Assembly (NCBI RefSeq): GCF_001006805.1
Contig: NZ_LN811356.1
Coordinates: forward strand, 269,314 to 333,313
DNA from: Microvirga massiliensis
GTDB lineage: Bacteria; Pseudomonadota; Alphaproteobacteria; Rhizobiales; Beijerinckiaceae
DNA: 64,000 nucleotides
Reading direction: 5' to 3'
Part shown: piece after piece, positions 24,138 to 33,536 of the stretch
Position numbering within the stretch: the first letter of the stretch is position 1
Layout: every line of letters begins with the position of its first letter
Notes under the pieces: generated by a model
Told to the model about the DNA's origin: nothing
Databases searched by the model: none
Seen by the model: the letters and a program-made list of their open reading frames with translations, nothing else
Translations under genes and position numbers: made by a program

Positions 24138-25759
24138 GCTTCCATCCTGAACGGATCCCTGTCGCGAAATGCATCCGCGGGGACATTGAAGGATTCGAGC
24201 CCGGCGCCGAAGCGATCATGGAGATAGGCGTCGACGCGCCGAGCCATGCCCTCGTCGACGTCGATGCCGAGCGACAGGGTCTTGCCATCGGCGCGATCCA
24301 CGACTTCCCCTTCACGGACGATGAGCTTCCCGGCCTTCCAGACGGCCTCGGCTGCGCTGAACATGGCCGTCCGATCCGGGATGTCCCGATAGACGGCGAC
24401 ATCGGCTCGGGCACCGGCCCCGAGATGTCCGCGGTCTTTGAGGCCCAGGAGCCGGGCGGGGGCAGCCCGCGTGATGATCGCTACCTCTTGCATCGTAAGC
24501 TCTCGGTCGATCGTCATGATCGACGAGTGATCCCGGATGACCGGATGGATTCTGGAGAGTTCCCGGTCCCGCTCCTCCTTGTCCATCATGAGATGCAGAA
24601 GCCTGGGATAAGCCGTGAACGGGCCGCCGTTGGGGTGATCGGTCGTCAGCAGCACGCGCCATGGGTCGGGCGAGAGCAGCATCAGCTCGAGGCCGATGGC
24701 GAATTGCAGGGCGCTGGTGCCTCTGCGGTGGCGATACACGAAGGGCACGAGCCCGCCCCCTTCGGCATCTCCCGCCACCACGGTCCACTTGCGCGGATCG
24801 GCGCCCTTGCGGCCCACGAATTGTCTCAGGATATCGAGGGAAAGCGTGCAGGTCGGCCCGAAGACGACGTGTCCGACATCGAGCGTCGCATTCGGATGCC
24901 GGGCGAGCGCGTCGCATACCCGTGCAGCCGCGGAGGTGAAGCCGCCACCTTCCGTCTCCGCATAGCTATAGAATTGAGCATGGGCAAAGTGGATCCTGCG
25001 CCCCTCGGAGGCAGCCATCGTCTCGACGAGCGTCTTGTCCGCCCCCGGGATCCCCAGGTTGCTGCAATGGACATGCAGCGGGTGCGGGACGCCGAGCGAC
25101 TCGACGGCATTCAGAAGGGCCGTGAGAATGCGGCGCGAAGTCAGTCCATAGCTCGGGACCTCGTCGTCGAGGTCAAATTTCGTCGCTCCTTCCTTGAAAG
25201 CGACGGCACCGCCTGCATTGATGACTTTGACCCCGAGGCCGCGCGACGTCGCGAGCGTGAGCGCAACGAGATCATTGATGGCCTGCGGACTCTCGCGCTC
25301 GCGCAACAGGCTCAGCAACAGATCGTCGTTGCCGAGAACGCTGAGCGCGCCGCGATCGATGAGCGGTATGTCGGCGAGTTCGAGATGCGTCGTGAGCGCC
25401 TGTACGGGTGCGAGCGCCGGCTCGATGACCGTCGTGTATCCCATGCACGCATAGGAGCACCCGACCTCGGCCGCGGAGCGACGGATGGCTGCGAAGGGGT
25501 ACAAGTCCGGAGACGGTGCCTCGGCGACTGCATATTCAGGCAGCAGCAGCCGCGAAAGGATGACGTTTCCACTCGCGATATGAGAATGAACGTCGATGCC
25601 TCCGGCCATCACCACGCAGCCGTTCGCATCGATGATCTCATCCGGTTTCGGATCGGCGGGCGGTTCGACCACATGCCCGTCTTCGATCCACAGGTCGCCG
25701 ACCGCATCACGGCCGTGGACCGGATCGACGATCCGTCCGCCTTTGATTCGGGTCAGCAT
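24125..25759 (-). CDS. fhcA: Formyltransferase/hydrolase complex subunit A (amidohydrolase fold)
   Basis: 544 residues of the urease/dihydroorotase superfamily, homologous to FmdA/FwdA. The metal motif GGIDVHSHIASG is near residues 53-64, with further histidines in LHVHCSNLG and IHFAHAQFYSY and an aspartate in LLTTDHPNG. It hydrolyses formyl-methylofuran to formate. It overlaps fhcB by 7 bases in the order B-A-D-C. Confidence 0.95.
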   Translation of the reverse strand: MLTRIKGGRIVDPVHGRDAVGDLWIEDGHVVEPPADPKPDEIIDANGCVVMAGGIDVHSHIASGNVILSRLLLPEYAVAEAPSPDLYPFAAIRRSAAEVGCSYACMGYTTVIEPALAPVQALTTHLELADIPLIDRGALSVLGNDDLLLSLLRERESPQAINDLVALTLATSRGLGVKVINAGGAVAFKEGATKFDLDDEVPSYGLTSRRILTALLNAVESLGVPHPLHVHCSNLGIPGADKTLVETMAASEGRRIHFAHAQFYSYAETEGGGFTSAAARVCDALARHPNATLDVGHVVFGPTCTLSLDILRQFVGRKGADPRKWTVVAGDAEGGGLVPFVYRHRRGTSALQFAIGLELMLLSPDPWRVLLTTDHPNGGPFTAYPRLLHLMMDKEERDRELSRIHPVIRDHSSIMTIDRELTMQEVAIITRAAPARLLGLKDRGHLGAGARADVAVYRDIPDRTAMFSAAEAVWKAGKLIVREGEVVDRADGKTLSLGIDVDEGMARRVDAYLHDRFGAGLESFNVPADAFRDRDPFRMEACLN

Positions 25760-26814
25760 TCGATACCCTGTCTCCGTTGCACGGCCCGTCCGATATCCTC
25801 GATCACGGATGCTGCGGAAGGCGCCTCGCCGGGTTGGGCGGCGTCGCGGAAGGCGAGGGCTCCGCGGTCATGCCAGAGCACGCCGGGCGTCGTATCGCCC
25901 GGGATGCCTACGGCGATGACCACGTCACCTTCGTCACCGCGCGCATTCCCGACGAGGCTGACCGAGGGAATGGTGCGGACCCAATCGGGTTGGGGAGCTT
26001 CCAGGGAGGCCAGCCAGACGACGGCATCGACCTCACCGGCTTTGGCCTGCCGCGACGCGTCGAAGCGCCAGGGGTCATGCTCGGGAATCGGGCGGCCGAA
26101 TCCTACGCGGGGAGCCATTCCCGTCGTCCAGGTGGCGACCTGCAGGACGGCCTGGCCCTGCCATGGATCGGAGAGCGAAACGGCGAAGAACCGGGTGGTC
26201 TCGTTCAGATCCACGACGAGCCCTTGCATGGTCTCAATCGCCAAATCTCCGACTTCCTCCGGGTCATAAAGGGCGACGCCGAATTGCGCCTGTTTGAGCT
26301 TCTGCGTCCATTCCGCGAAGGGGTGATCGCGCTCGATGCGCCCCCCGGTCAGGGCGCGCAGAAGCCCGAGAGCGGTCGGGAGTTCATCCCGATCGACCAC
26401 AAAGCCGATATCCCCATCGGACAGATCCTGCCCACCTGCCAGCACCATCACGGATCTCGGCCCGGACCCACGACCGACCGTGGCCTCGGACGTTCGGAGC
26501 GTCTGCGTCAGGGGCGCGTGGGCGGCCTTGGAGCCGATGGCGAGAACGACATCAGCCCGACGGATTGCTTCGCTCCGCGTCGTGTACATGGTGCCTGCGC
26601 TCGCGAGGACAGCCAGATCTGCATAGAGGCTGGGAGAGCTGATGGGGTCCATCGAGGCGCCGATCTCCATGCCCAGCCGATAAGCAGCCCGAATGCAGTC
26701 GACATCGGCGGCGAGGCCGGCGATGACCGGCGCGCGAGCGGCAGCAATCGTATCCGCAGCTGCTTCCACGGCGTCGTCAAACGTCGCTGACTGTCCTCGA
26801 ATCCATGCTGTCAT
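25753..26814 (-). CDS. fhcB: Formyltransferase/hydrolase complex subunit B
   Basis: 353 residues homologous to the molybdopterin-binding FmdB/FwdB subunit. In methylotrophs this subunit has lost the molybdopterin and iron-sulfur function, and consistent with that I see no N-terminal CxxC cluster motif. The start is taken as the ATG at 26814, where the family similarity begins (MTAWIRGQSATFDDAVEAAA); there is no strong ribosome binding site and a TTG at 26865 is the alternative. First gene of fhcBADC, about 100 bases from the CTTA repeat. Confidence 0.9.
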   Translation of the reverse strand: MTAWIRGQSATFDDAVEAAADTIAAARAPVIAGLAADVDCIRAAYRLGMEIGASMDPISSPSLYADLAVLASAGTMYTTRSEAIRRADVVLAIGSKAAHAPLTQTLRTSEATVGRGSGPRSVMVLAGGQDLSDGDIGFVVDRDELPTALGLLRALTGGRIERDHPFAEWTQKLKQAQFGVALYDPEEVGDLAIETMQGLVVDLNETTRFFAVSLSDPWQGQAVLQVATWTTGMAPRVGFGRPIPEHDPWRFDASRQAKAGEVDAVVWLASLEAPQPDWVRTIPSVSLVGNARGDEGDVVIAVGIPGDTTPGVLWHDRGALAFRDAAQPGEAPSAASVIEDIGRAVQRRQGIEC

Positions 26815-26913
26815 GAGTTTCGCTTTCGTCGCGGCAGCTTTGCATTCTCCTTGGAGAGCAAGCAAGCACTCAAGACATCCGGAGCGGAGATATCAAGAGC
26901 AGATCAGCAACGA

Positions 26914-26933
26914 TCATAAGAGTTTCATAAGAA
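26914..26933 (-). promoter_or_regulatory. Direct repeat CTTA-N7-CTTA between fhcB and the mtdB operon (site C)
   Basis: On the minus strand: TTCTTATGAAACTCTTATGA, two CTTATGA heptamers exactly 11 bases apart, preceded by GCAATG as at pqqA. It sits in the divergent promoter region, 100 bases from fhcB and 68 bases from the TTG of the beta-RFAP synthase gene, and could act on both operons. Confidence 0.6.
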
Positions 26934-27000
26934 CATTGCTGGTTGCCACCAGGCTTGACCCTATGTGATTGGTTTTCGGTAGTGGATCGGGAGGTGTGAG

Positions 27001-28005
27001 TTGTACGAAGCGGAGAGTGATGCGACCTATGCCATTCGCGTCCGCGCTCCGGCACGACTGCATTTTGGATTCCTCGATCTCAACGGGAGCCTCGGACGAC
27101 GTTTCGGAAGTCTCGGGCTGGCGCTTGACGACCCGGCGGCGGAACTTCTCATCCTCCGGGCTCCGGACGGACCGGCTCCGGTGCAAGAGAACGAGCGCAT
27201 CGCAAGGATCGTTCAACTGGCTTGCGCATTCCTGAAGGTATCGGACCGGTTCGACGTCCGGCTGAAAGCTGAGATTCCGGCCCATGCCGGATTTGGCTCC
27301 GGCACGCAGCTCGCCTTGGGAATCGTCAGCGGGGTGGCCGAGCTTCTGGGCAAGTCCCTCGATTTGAGAAAGGCAGCCGCCGCGCTCGATCGGGGCAATC
27401 GATCAGGGGTCGGCCTCGCCGCATTCTCCGGTGGCGGATTCATCCTCGACGGTGGCCGTGACCAGACCGGCGAGCCGCCGCCTATCCTGAGCCGCTTGAA
27501 CTTTCCCGAACCGTGGCGCGTCCTCCTGATCCTCGACGAGCGAGAGGACGGGATTCACGGAACGGCCGAGGCGGCGGCGTTCCGCGACCTGCCGCCATTC
27601 CCCCAGTCCGAAGCCGCGTCTCTGTGCCGGATTGCGGTTATGCAGGTTCTGCCTGCGCTCGCGCTCGGCGATATCGGCTCCTTCGGGCGCGGCATTACCG
27701 AAATCCAGCGCCGTCTCGGCGACCATTTCGCACCGTTCCAGGGTGGCGGACGATTCACGAGCCCGGCTGTGGCAGCAGCACTTTCCCGCCTCGAAGCGAT
27801 GGGAGTCGAAGGTGTCGGCCAAAGCTCCTGGGGCCCCACGGGCTTTGCCATTCTGGCTTCGGAGAAAGATGCCTGCCAAGCCGTCGAGGAGCTCGGTCGC
27901 CACGCAGACGAGTCGTTGCGCTTCCTCGTGACGCGAGGGCGCAACCGTGGCGCAGACATCATCAAACTCGATCGATCTGCATTAGAAGAGAGGCTCATTC
28001 GATGA
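27001..28005 (+). CDS. Beta-ribofuranosylaminobenzene 5'-phosphate synthase family protein
   Basis: 334 residues of the GHMP-kinase-related fold: APARLHFGFLDLNGSLGRRF near the N-terminus and the glycine/serine-rich HAGFGSGTQLALG loop at about 94-106. The family (orf4 of Methylorubrum) condenses pABA or 4-hydroxybenzoate with PRPP, the first committed step to the H4MPT side chain. The start is TTG at 27001 with GGGAGG 6 bases upstream; GTG at 26995 is followed at once by a stop. It overlaps mtdB by 4 bases. Confidence 0.92.
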   Translation: MYEAESDATYAIRVRAPARLHFGFLDLNGSLGRRFGSLGLALDDPAAELLILRAPDGPAPVQENERIARIVQLACAFLKVSDRFDVRLKAEIPAHAGFGSGTQLALGIVSGVAELLGKSLDLRKAAAALDRGNRSGVGLAAFSGGGFILDGGRDQTGEPPPILSRLNFPEPWRVLLILDEREDGIHGTAEAAAFRDLPPFPQSEAASLCRIAVMQVLPALALGDIGSFGRGITEIQRRLGDHFAPFQGGGRFTSPAVAAALSRLEAMGVEGVGQSSWGPTGFAILASEKDACQAVEELGRHADESLRFLVTRGRNRGADIIKLDRSALEERLIR

Positions 28006-28895
28006 CGCGTTCAATCCTCCACATGCTGACGCCGCTGAAGCACATGAGCCCGTTCGACGTGAACATGGCGGCCGATGCAGGCTTCGATGTTATCGTGCCC
28101 TATACGGGCGTGATGGTCAGCGAGGTCGCATCGCTGGTTCAGGACGCCATTTTCTCGCGCGCTCCGCAGCACGGTGTTCGCACGGGCCTTTTCATCGCCG
28201 GCAAAAATGCGGAGATGGCGCTCGACATGGTCGACGTAGCCCGCAATGCGTTCGTGCCACCGTTCCAGCTTCACGTCTTTGCAGATCCGGCGGGGTCTTT
28301 CACGACGGGCGCTGCAATGGTCGCCGTCGTCTCGAAAGTCCTGCGCGAGAAGACAGGCCAGGATCTGGCAGGCCGGAGAGTCGTGCTGTTCGGCGGCACC
28401 GGTGTCGTGGCCTATTGCGCCGCCGTGCTCGTCGCACAGCAAGGCGGCCACCCCGTTCTGGTCGGCTATGACGGCCGGGAGCGTGTCGCCCGCATCGCAT
28501 CGTCCATGAAGGAGCGGTTCGATGTCGAGGTGGAGGCTGTCGACGGCTCCACGGCCGATCTGCGGCGCGAGGTGAGCCGGGAGGCAGACATCATCCTCTC
28601 CGCCGCAGCGGCAGGCGTGCAGGTCCTGACCGAGGACGATCTCACCGTGGCGAACCGCCTTCTCGTCGCGGCCGATGTCAATGCGGTGCCGCCTGCCGGC
28701 ATCGCCGGAGTCGATGTGCAGGCCGCGGGTGAGCCGCTTCCAAGTGGACGCGGCGTCGGTGTCGGCGCCCTCGCAATCGGCAACGTGAAATACCAGACGG
28801 AAGCCGGCCTCTTCCGGCGGATGCTGGAGGCGGACCAGCCCCTCGTGCTCGATTTTCGCGATGCCTACGAACTCGCCGTCCGGATTGCCGGCTGA
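28002..28895 (+). CDS. mtdB: NAD(P)-dependent methylene-H4MPT dehydrogenase MtdB
   Basis: 297 residues. It opens MTRSILHMLTPLKHMSPFDV as in MtdA/MtdB, with nucleotide-binding GGTGVVAYCAAVLVAQQGG near residues 129-147. It oxidises methylene-H4MPT to methenyl-H4MPT. I call MtdB rather than MtdA because it stands with mch, fae and the beta-RFAP synthase and begins with the MtdB-type leader; kinetics would decide. It overlaps its neighbours on both sides. Confidence 0.9.
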   Translation: MTRSILHMLTPLKHMSPFDVNMAADAGFDVIVPYTGVMVSEVASLVQDAIFSRAPQHGVRTGLFIAGKNAEMALDMVDVARNAFVPPFQLHVFADPAGSFTTGAAMVAVVSKVLREKTGQDLAGRRVVLFGGTGVVAYCAAVLVAQQGGHPVLVGYDGRERVARIASSMKERFDVEVEAVDGSTADLRREVSREADIILSAAAAGVQVLTEDDLTVANRLLVAADVNAVPPAGIAGVDVQAAGEPLPSGRGVGVGALAIGNVKYQTEAGLFRRMLEADQPLVLDFRDAYELAVRIAG

Positions 28896-30066
28896 CGGAG
28901 GATTCATCCTCCTTGCCGCGCAATCGGGCCGGGCGCTGGCGGCAGCGGCACGGCGCGCAGGCTTGCGCCCGCTGGTCGCCGATCTGTTCGGCGACACGGA
29001 CACGCGGGCGCTCGCGGAGCACTACCGCCCGTTGCGCGGACAGTTCGGATTCAGCATCGATGGAACGAGCGTGCTGGGCGCGCTGGAGGAACTCGTCGCC
29101 GCTGCCGAGGGCGAGCCGATCGGAATCGTGCTCGGGAGCGGCTTCGAGGCCGCGCCGGATGTGGTCGAGACCATTGCGTCGCGATTTCGTCTGTTCGGCG
29201 CCGGCGCAAATACGCTCCGCATCCTCAAGGACCCGATCCGGTTCGCAGCAATCCTCGACCGGATAGGTATCCAGCATCCGGCCGTGAGCCTCGGATCCGT
29301 TGCGGATCCGGACAATTGGCTCGCGAAGAGGGCAGGGGCATCCGGCGGAACGCATATCGGCCCTGCTCTTTCCGGCCTTCCGGAGGACGGCACCTATTAC
29401 CAGCGGCGCGTCGTCGGGGAGCAGCGTTCCTTCGCGTTTCTCGCCGACGGCCGATGCGCGCAGGTGTTCGCGGTCACGGCGCAATGGACTTCACCCTCGG
29501 TGCGCGCCCCACATCGTTTCGGGGGGGGCCTCTATCCGGGCGCCTGTCCGCCTACGGTCATGCGCGAGGCGAAGCGCGGTCTCGATGCGATCGTCGCCGA
29601 GACGGGTCTCCAGGGCCTCGCCAGCGCGGATTGTCTCGTCGATGGCGAAAATTGGTGGCTTCTGGAGGTTAATCCCCGTCCCGGAGCGACCCTCGATGTC
29701 CTCGATAGGCGGACGAGGCCGCTGCTGCTCGACCACATCGAAGCTTGCCTCGGCCGGCTTCCTCCCATCGAAAGCATGCCCCGCGCTGCTGCGACGACGA
29801 TCGTTTACGCGAGCCGACCCCTTCCGGATGTTCCGGTCATCGACTGGCCCGATCACGTCTTCGATCGCCCGGAACCCGGTTCCCGCATCCCGCCCGATGG
29901 CCCTGTCTGCACCGTGTTCGCAGATGGGGACAATGCTGCAGCGGCGCTCGACCTCCTCGACCGCCGCGTTCAAGACGTCCGTCGGACGCTTCGCATAGAG
30001 GAATACGAACATGGCTGCTGTGTCGGATCGCCCGAGCGTGAACGCGCTTGCTGCGCCGCTTGTTGA
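28861..30066 (+). CDS. ATP-grasp protein of the H4MPT cluster
   Basis: 401 residues. ATP-grasp core features: KDPIRFAAIL, AKRAGASGGTHIG (phosphate-binding loop), YYQRRVVGEQRSFAFLADG and the metal site WWLLEVNPRPGATLDVLDR. ATP-grasp enzymes join a carboxylate to an amine. In this cluster likely targets are a glutamate or lactate/hydroxyglutarate-type addition to methanopterin or methylofuran; resemblance to the archaeal tyramine-glutamate ligase MfnD is possible but unproven. Overlaps mtdB by 35 and mch by 56 bases; the final Cys-rich tail may exist only because of the overlap. Confidence 0.8.
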   Translation: MPTNSPSGLPADGGFILLAAQSGRALAAAARRAGLRPLVADLFGDTDTRALAEHYRPLRGQFGFSIDGTSVLGALEELVAAAEGEPIGIVLGSGFEAAPDVVETIASRFRLFGAGANTLRILKDPIRFAAILDRIGIQHPAVSLGSVADPDNWLAKRAGASGGTHIGPALSGLPEDGTYYQRRVVGEQRSFAFLADGRCAQVFAVTAQWTSPSVRAPHRFGGGLYPGACPPTVMREAKRGLDAIVAETGLQGLASADCLVDGENWWLLEVNPRPGATLDVLDRRTRPLLLDHIEACLGRLPPIESMPRAAATTIVYASRPLPDVPVIDWPDHVFDRPEPGSRIPPDGPVCTVFADGDNAAAALDLLDRRVQDVRRTLRIEEYEHGCCVGSPERERACCAAC

Positions 30067-30985
30067 CCGCCTGATCTCGGACAGATCGGCGCTGCGTCTC
30101 GCCGTATCGGCGGAACCGGGCGCGCCTTGCATGATCGATGCTGGTGCAGGCGCCCTCGGTTCCGTTGAGGCCGGGCGGCGGATCGCCGAAATCTGCCTCG
30201 GTGGACTCGGAACCGTCACTCTGAGCCCGAGCGGCCCGGTTGCGCGCTGGCCGTTCTCGGTCAACGTCCACACCGCGAATCCCGTCATGGCCTGCCTCGC
30301 GAGCCAGTATGCGGGATGGAGCCTCCAGGGTGATCCGGAGGAAGGCAATTTCTTTGCCCTGGGCTCCGGTCCCGGGCGCGCGGCCGCTGCCGTCGAGTCC
30401 CTGTTCGAGGAACTCTCATATCGGGACCCAGCCGAGCGAATCGCCCTGGTGCTGGAGGCCGATCAGCCGCCGCCGAGAAGCGTCGTCGAAAAGGTGGCCG
30501 CGGCAGCGGGCGTGGATAAGAGCGCTGTCACGTTCATCTATGCTCCCACCCAGAGCCTCGCAGGATCGACGCAGGTCGTCGCTCGCGTTCTGGAGGTCGC
30601 ACTTCACAAGGTTCACGCGCTGGGTTTTCCGCTCGACCGGGTCGTGGATGGTTTTGGCGCGGCGCCTCTTGCTCCGCCGGCGCCGGACTTCGTCGCCGCC
30701 ATGGGGCGAACCAATGACGCGATCATCTATGGCGGCCGTGTGCAACTCTTCGTGACCGGCGACGATGCCGACGCGCGCCAACTCGCCGAAGCCCTGCCGA
30801 GCACCACGTCGCGGGATTATGGCGCACCCTTTGCGGAAATTTTCAGCCGCTTCGGCAGCGATTTCTACGCGATCGATGCGCATCTCTTCAGCCCCGCCGA
30901 GGTAATCGTCACAGCCCTCGGAAGCGGCCACAGCTATCGCGGCGGGCATCTCGCCCCCGATCTCGTCGACGCCTCTTTCGCGTGA
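30011..30985 (+). CDS. mch: Methenyl-H4MPT cyclohydrolase
   Basis: 324 residues with the Mch pattern: GGLGTVTLSPSGPVARWPFS, VHTANPVMACLASQYAGW, FFALGSGPGRA, and C-terminal IYGGRVQLFV and FYAIDAHLFSPAEVIVT. It hydrolyses methenyl-H4MPT to 5-formyl-H4MPT for the Fhc complex. GAGGAA precedes the ATG at 30011. It sits between the two ATP-grasp genes. Confidence 0.96.
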   Translation: MAAVSDRPSVNALAAPLVDRLISDRSALRLAVSAEPGAPCMIDAGAGALGSVEAGRRIAEICLGGLGTVTLSPSGPVARWPFSVNVHTANPVMACLASQYAGWSLQGDPEEGNFFALGSGPGRAAAAVESLFEELSYRDPAERIALVLEADQPPPRSVVEKVAAAAGVDKSAVTFIYAPTQSLAGSTQVVARVLEVALHKVHALGFPLDRVVDGFGAAPLAPPAPDFVAAMGRTNDAIIYGGRVQLFVTGDDADARQLAEALPSTTSRDYGAPFAEIFSRFGSDFYAIDAHLFSPAEVIVTALGSGHSYRGGHLAPDLVDASFA

Positions 30986-30995
30986 GACAATTGTG

Positions 30996-31910
30996 ATGCG
31001 CATCGCGCTCGCCGTCGAGAACGGCGAATGGCACCGAAATCAATTGCTCGCCGCCTTCAGGAAACTGGGTGTCGAGCCGATGCTGATTTCCCTTGCCGAC
31101 GTGACGATCGTCACGGGATCGGGTGAGCCCGTGCATGTGCCGGGCTTCGGTGATGCGCTGCCCGATGGACTGCTGCTGCGCACCGTGTCGGGCGGCACCT
31201 TCGAGGCTACCACGATGCGGCTCGGCGTGCTCCATGCCATGGTTTCGGCAGGCGTTACGGTGTGGAATTCGCCGGTCGGAATCGAGCGGTGCGTCGACAA
31301 GGGAATGACCAGTCTTCTGCTGGCGCGCCATGGCATTTCGACGCCGGACACTTTCGTGGTTTCGAGCCGGGATGCGGCAGCCGACATCGTCGCGCGCGAG
31401 GCACGGAAAGGGACGCCCCTCGTCCTCAAGCCGCTCTTCGGCTCGCAGGGCAAAGGCTTGCGTCTTGTCGAGAGGCCGGAGGATCTGCCGCAGCTCGAAG
31501 AGGTATCGCGCGTCTATTACCTGCAGCGAATGGTCGACAACGCGCGCATCCCCTGGCGCGATTACCGCATCTTCGTGTGCGCAGGACGAGCCGTCGCGGG
31601 CATGATTCGCGAGGGTGACACGTGGGTCACCAATGTGCATCAGGGTGGCCGGCCGATTCCGTGGGCGGTTCCGGCCGCGGCTGCGGAACTCGCGACGGCC
31701 GCGGCCCGCGCCGTTACGATCGATTATTGCGGCGTCGACCTCATCGATGACGGGGCCGGAGGTTATCTGGTGCTCGAGGTCAACAGCATGCCGGCCTGGT
31801 CCGGCCTGCAGCGGGTGACGGATATCGACATCGCGGAGGTGGTGGCGCGGTCCTTCCTCGATTCGGTGCGAGGTGCGGTGGCGCCCGTCCGGCTCGTCGC
31901 ATCGCAATGA
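30996..31910 (+). CDS. RimK-type ATP-grasp ligase of the H4MPT cluster
   Basis: 304 residues of the RimK/MptN-like ATP-grasp fold: NSPVGIERCVDKGMTSLLLA, PLVLKPLFGSQGKGLRLVE (phosphate loop), YLQRMVDNARIPWRDYRIFV and LVLEVNSMPAWSGLQ (metal site). RimK relatives add glutamate to an alpha-carboxylate; in this context it may extend the H4MPT or methylofuran side chain. A GTG three bases upstream of the ATG is an alternative start. Its stop overlaps the next start (ATGA). Confidence 0.85.
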   Translation: MRIALAVENGEWHRNQLLAAFRKLGVEPMLISLADVTIVTGSGEPVHVPGFGDALPDGLLLRTVSGGTFEATTMRLGVLHAMVSAGVTVWNSPVGIERCVDKGMTSLLLARHGISTPDTFVVSSRDAAADIVAREARKGTPLVLKPLFGSQGKGLRLVERPEDLPQLEEVSRVYYLQRMVDNARIPWRDYRIFVCAGRAVAGMIREGDTWVTNVHQGGRPIPWAVPAAAAELATAAARAVTIDYCGVDLIDDGAGGYLVLEVNSMPAWSGLQRVTDIDIAEVVARSFLDSVRGAVAPVRLVASQ

Positions 31911-32770
31911 CCGCAGGAATTTCTACGACCAGGATCGCCGAGGCCTATCGTTTCGCCTGCCGGGCGGAACTCGATGCACTGAAGCCCGGGAACGTGCATG
32001 TCTATGCGCACGGTCACGGCATGGTGGTCGACGACTTCGAGCGAAGCACCCTCGTCACGGCCGGTCCCCTCACGCAGGCAGGGGACCGGGTCGGAGCGCG
32101 AATTCTCGCAGCAGCGCGCGCCACCGCCACGGAGGTTGGCACGAACACCAATCTCGGAATTCTGCTCCTCTGCGCGCCCCTCGCCGTAGCGGCGGAAATG
32201 GGCGGGATTTTCAGGCCTCGTCTCGCAGAGGTCCTGAAAGGACTTGATCGAGAGGATGCGGCCGCGGTCTTCGAGGCGATCCGGATCGCATCGCCGGCCG
32301 GCCTCGGGAAGGCCAGGTCTCATGACGTCAACCAGCCTGCCCGGATCGACCTCCTCACGGCAATGCGCGAGGCGGCGGAGCGTGACCGGATCGCGCGCGC
32401 CTATGTGACCGATTTCGAGGATCTGTTCGTGATCGGGCTGCCGGCCCTTGCCGAGGCCCGCGCGCGGGGGCTCGAAATCTCCTGGTGCACCACGGCCGTA
32501 TACCTGGAATTCCTCGGCCGGATTCCGGACACCCACATCGCCCGCAAATATGGGACTGGCCAGGCGGAGGCCGTGTGTGCGGAGGTTCGATCGGCCGTCC
32601 GCAGTCTCGACCTTTCCGCAAAGCCCGTCGAGGCTCTGCTTCGGCTCGACGCTGCTCTCAAGGAGCGCCGGCTCAATCCCGGCACGAGTGCGGATTTCAC
32701 AGTGGCGACGCTGTTCGCCGATGCACTCCTTTGTTCCCTGCGAGGTGACATCGACCTTGTCGACCGATGA
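31907..32770 (+). CDS. CitG-like (triphosphoribosyl-dephospho-CoA synthase family) protein
   Basis: 287 residues. CitG/MdcB-family motifs are visible: ELDALKPGNVHVYAHGHGMV near the start, GTNTNLGILLLCAPLA (about 78-93) and GLGKARSHDVNQPARI. True CitG builds a ribosyl-linked prosthetic group; the members encoded among H4MPT genes are thought to serve ribosyl-transfer or phosphate steps in H4MPT synthesis, not citrate lyase. No citrate lyase genes are present here. Overlaps the ATP-grasp gene by 4 bases. Confidence 0.85.
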   Translation: MTAGISTTRIAEAYRFACRAELDALKPGNVHVYAHGHGMVVDDFERSTLVTAGPLTQAGDRVGARILAAARATATEVGTNTNLGILLLCAPLAVAAEMGGIFRPRLAEVLKGLDREDAAAVFEAIRIASPAGLGKARSHDVNQPARIDLLTAMREAAERDRIARAYVTDFEDLFVIGLPALAEARARGLEISWCTTAVYLEFLGRIPDTHIARKYGTGQAEAVCAEVRSAVRSLDLSAKPVEALLRLDAALKERRLNPGTSADFTVATLFADALLCSLRGDIDLVDR

Positions 32771-32898
32771 GTGACGGGTTAGGCTGCAGCCCGCTATCTG
32801 GCCAACCGGTTCGGCGCGCCCGAACGCTGTCAACAAGGATAGAGAGTTCCGCTCGGCCTCGAGCGGCTGTTGGTCATTTCTCCCGGGAGGTATTAAAG

Positions 32899-33417
32899 AT
32901 GGCGACGATCAACAAGGTAATGGTGGGTGAGTCGCTCGTCGGCGACGGCAACGAGGTCGCTCACATCGACCTGATCATCGGACCGCGCGGCAGCGCAGCC
33001 GAAACGGCGTTCTGCAATAGCCTGACGAACAACAAGCACGGGTTCACCTCGCTTCTGGCGGTTATCGCTCCGAACCTGCCCTGCAAGCCCAACACATTGA
33101 TGTTCAACAAGGTCACCATCAACGACGCGCGTCAGGCCGTCCAGATGTTTGGCCCGGCTCAGCACGCTGTCGCCATGGCGGTGCAGGATTCGGTTGCTGA
33201 AGGCATCATCCCGGCCGATGAGGCGGATGATCTGTTCATCTGCGTCGGCGTCTTCATCCATTGGGAAGCAGCGGACGACGCCAAGATCCAGCAATACAAC
33301 TATCAGGCCACCAAGGAAGCGCTGCAGCGCGCCGTGCGTGGACAGCCCACCGCTCGGGAAGTCACTGATAAGCGCAACACGGTGAAGCACCCCTTCCAGG
33401 CGGCCGAAGGCGCTTAG
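32899..33417 (+). CDS. fae: Formaldehyde-activating enzyme
   Basis: 172 residues, practically diagnostic: MATINKVMVGESLVGDGNEV then AHIDLIIGPRG, with catalytic His22, and ITNNKHGF-, PCKPNTLMFNKVTI- and VGVFIHWEAADDAKI-type blocks. It condenses formaldehyde with H4MPT to methylene-H4MPT, the entry to the pathway. GGGAGG lies 9 bases before the ATG at 32899. The 128 bases after the CitG-like gene may contain its own promoter, as fae is usually very strongly expressed. Confidence 0.97.
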   Translation: MATINKVMVGESLVGDGNEVAHIDLIIGPRGSAAETAFCNSLTNNKHGFTSLLAVIAPNLPCKPNTLMFNKVTINDARQAVQMFGPAQHAVAMAVQDSVAEGIIPADEADDLFICVGVFIHWEAADDAKIQQYNYQATKEALQRAVRGQPTAREVTDKRNTVKHPFQAAEGA

Positions 33418-33536
33418 ACACGAAACAGTCCGGGGCAAACTCAACCTTCGGAAGTTCCGAAAGGCCTGCTTCAGCGACTGGCAGCCATCTTCATGGGGCG
33501 GAGCTAAAGCCGGCCCCACTCGTGTCCCCTGGGTCA

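Noticed and set aside
24218..26269. A 683-residue open frame on the plus strand
   Set aside because: It is exactly antisense to fhcA and fhcB, which carry clear family motifs; its sequence is Arg/Gly/Asp-rich with no motif, as expected of a GC-rich complement frame.
31907..32770. CitG for citrate or malonate lyase activation
   Set aside because: No lyase subunit genes are present; the gene is embedded in the H4MPT operon.
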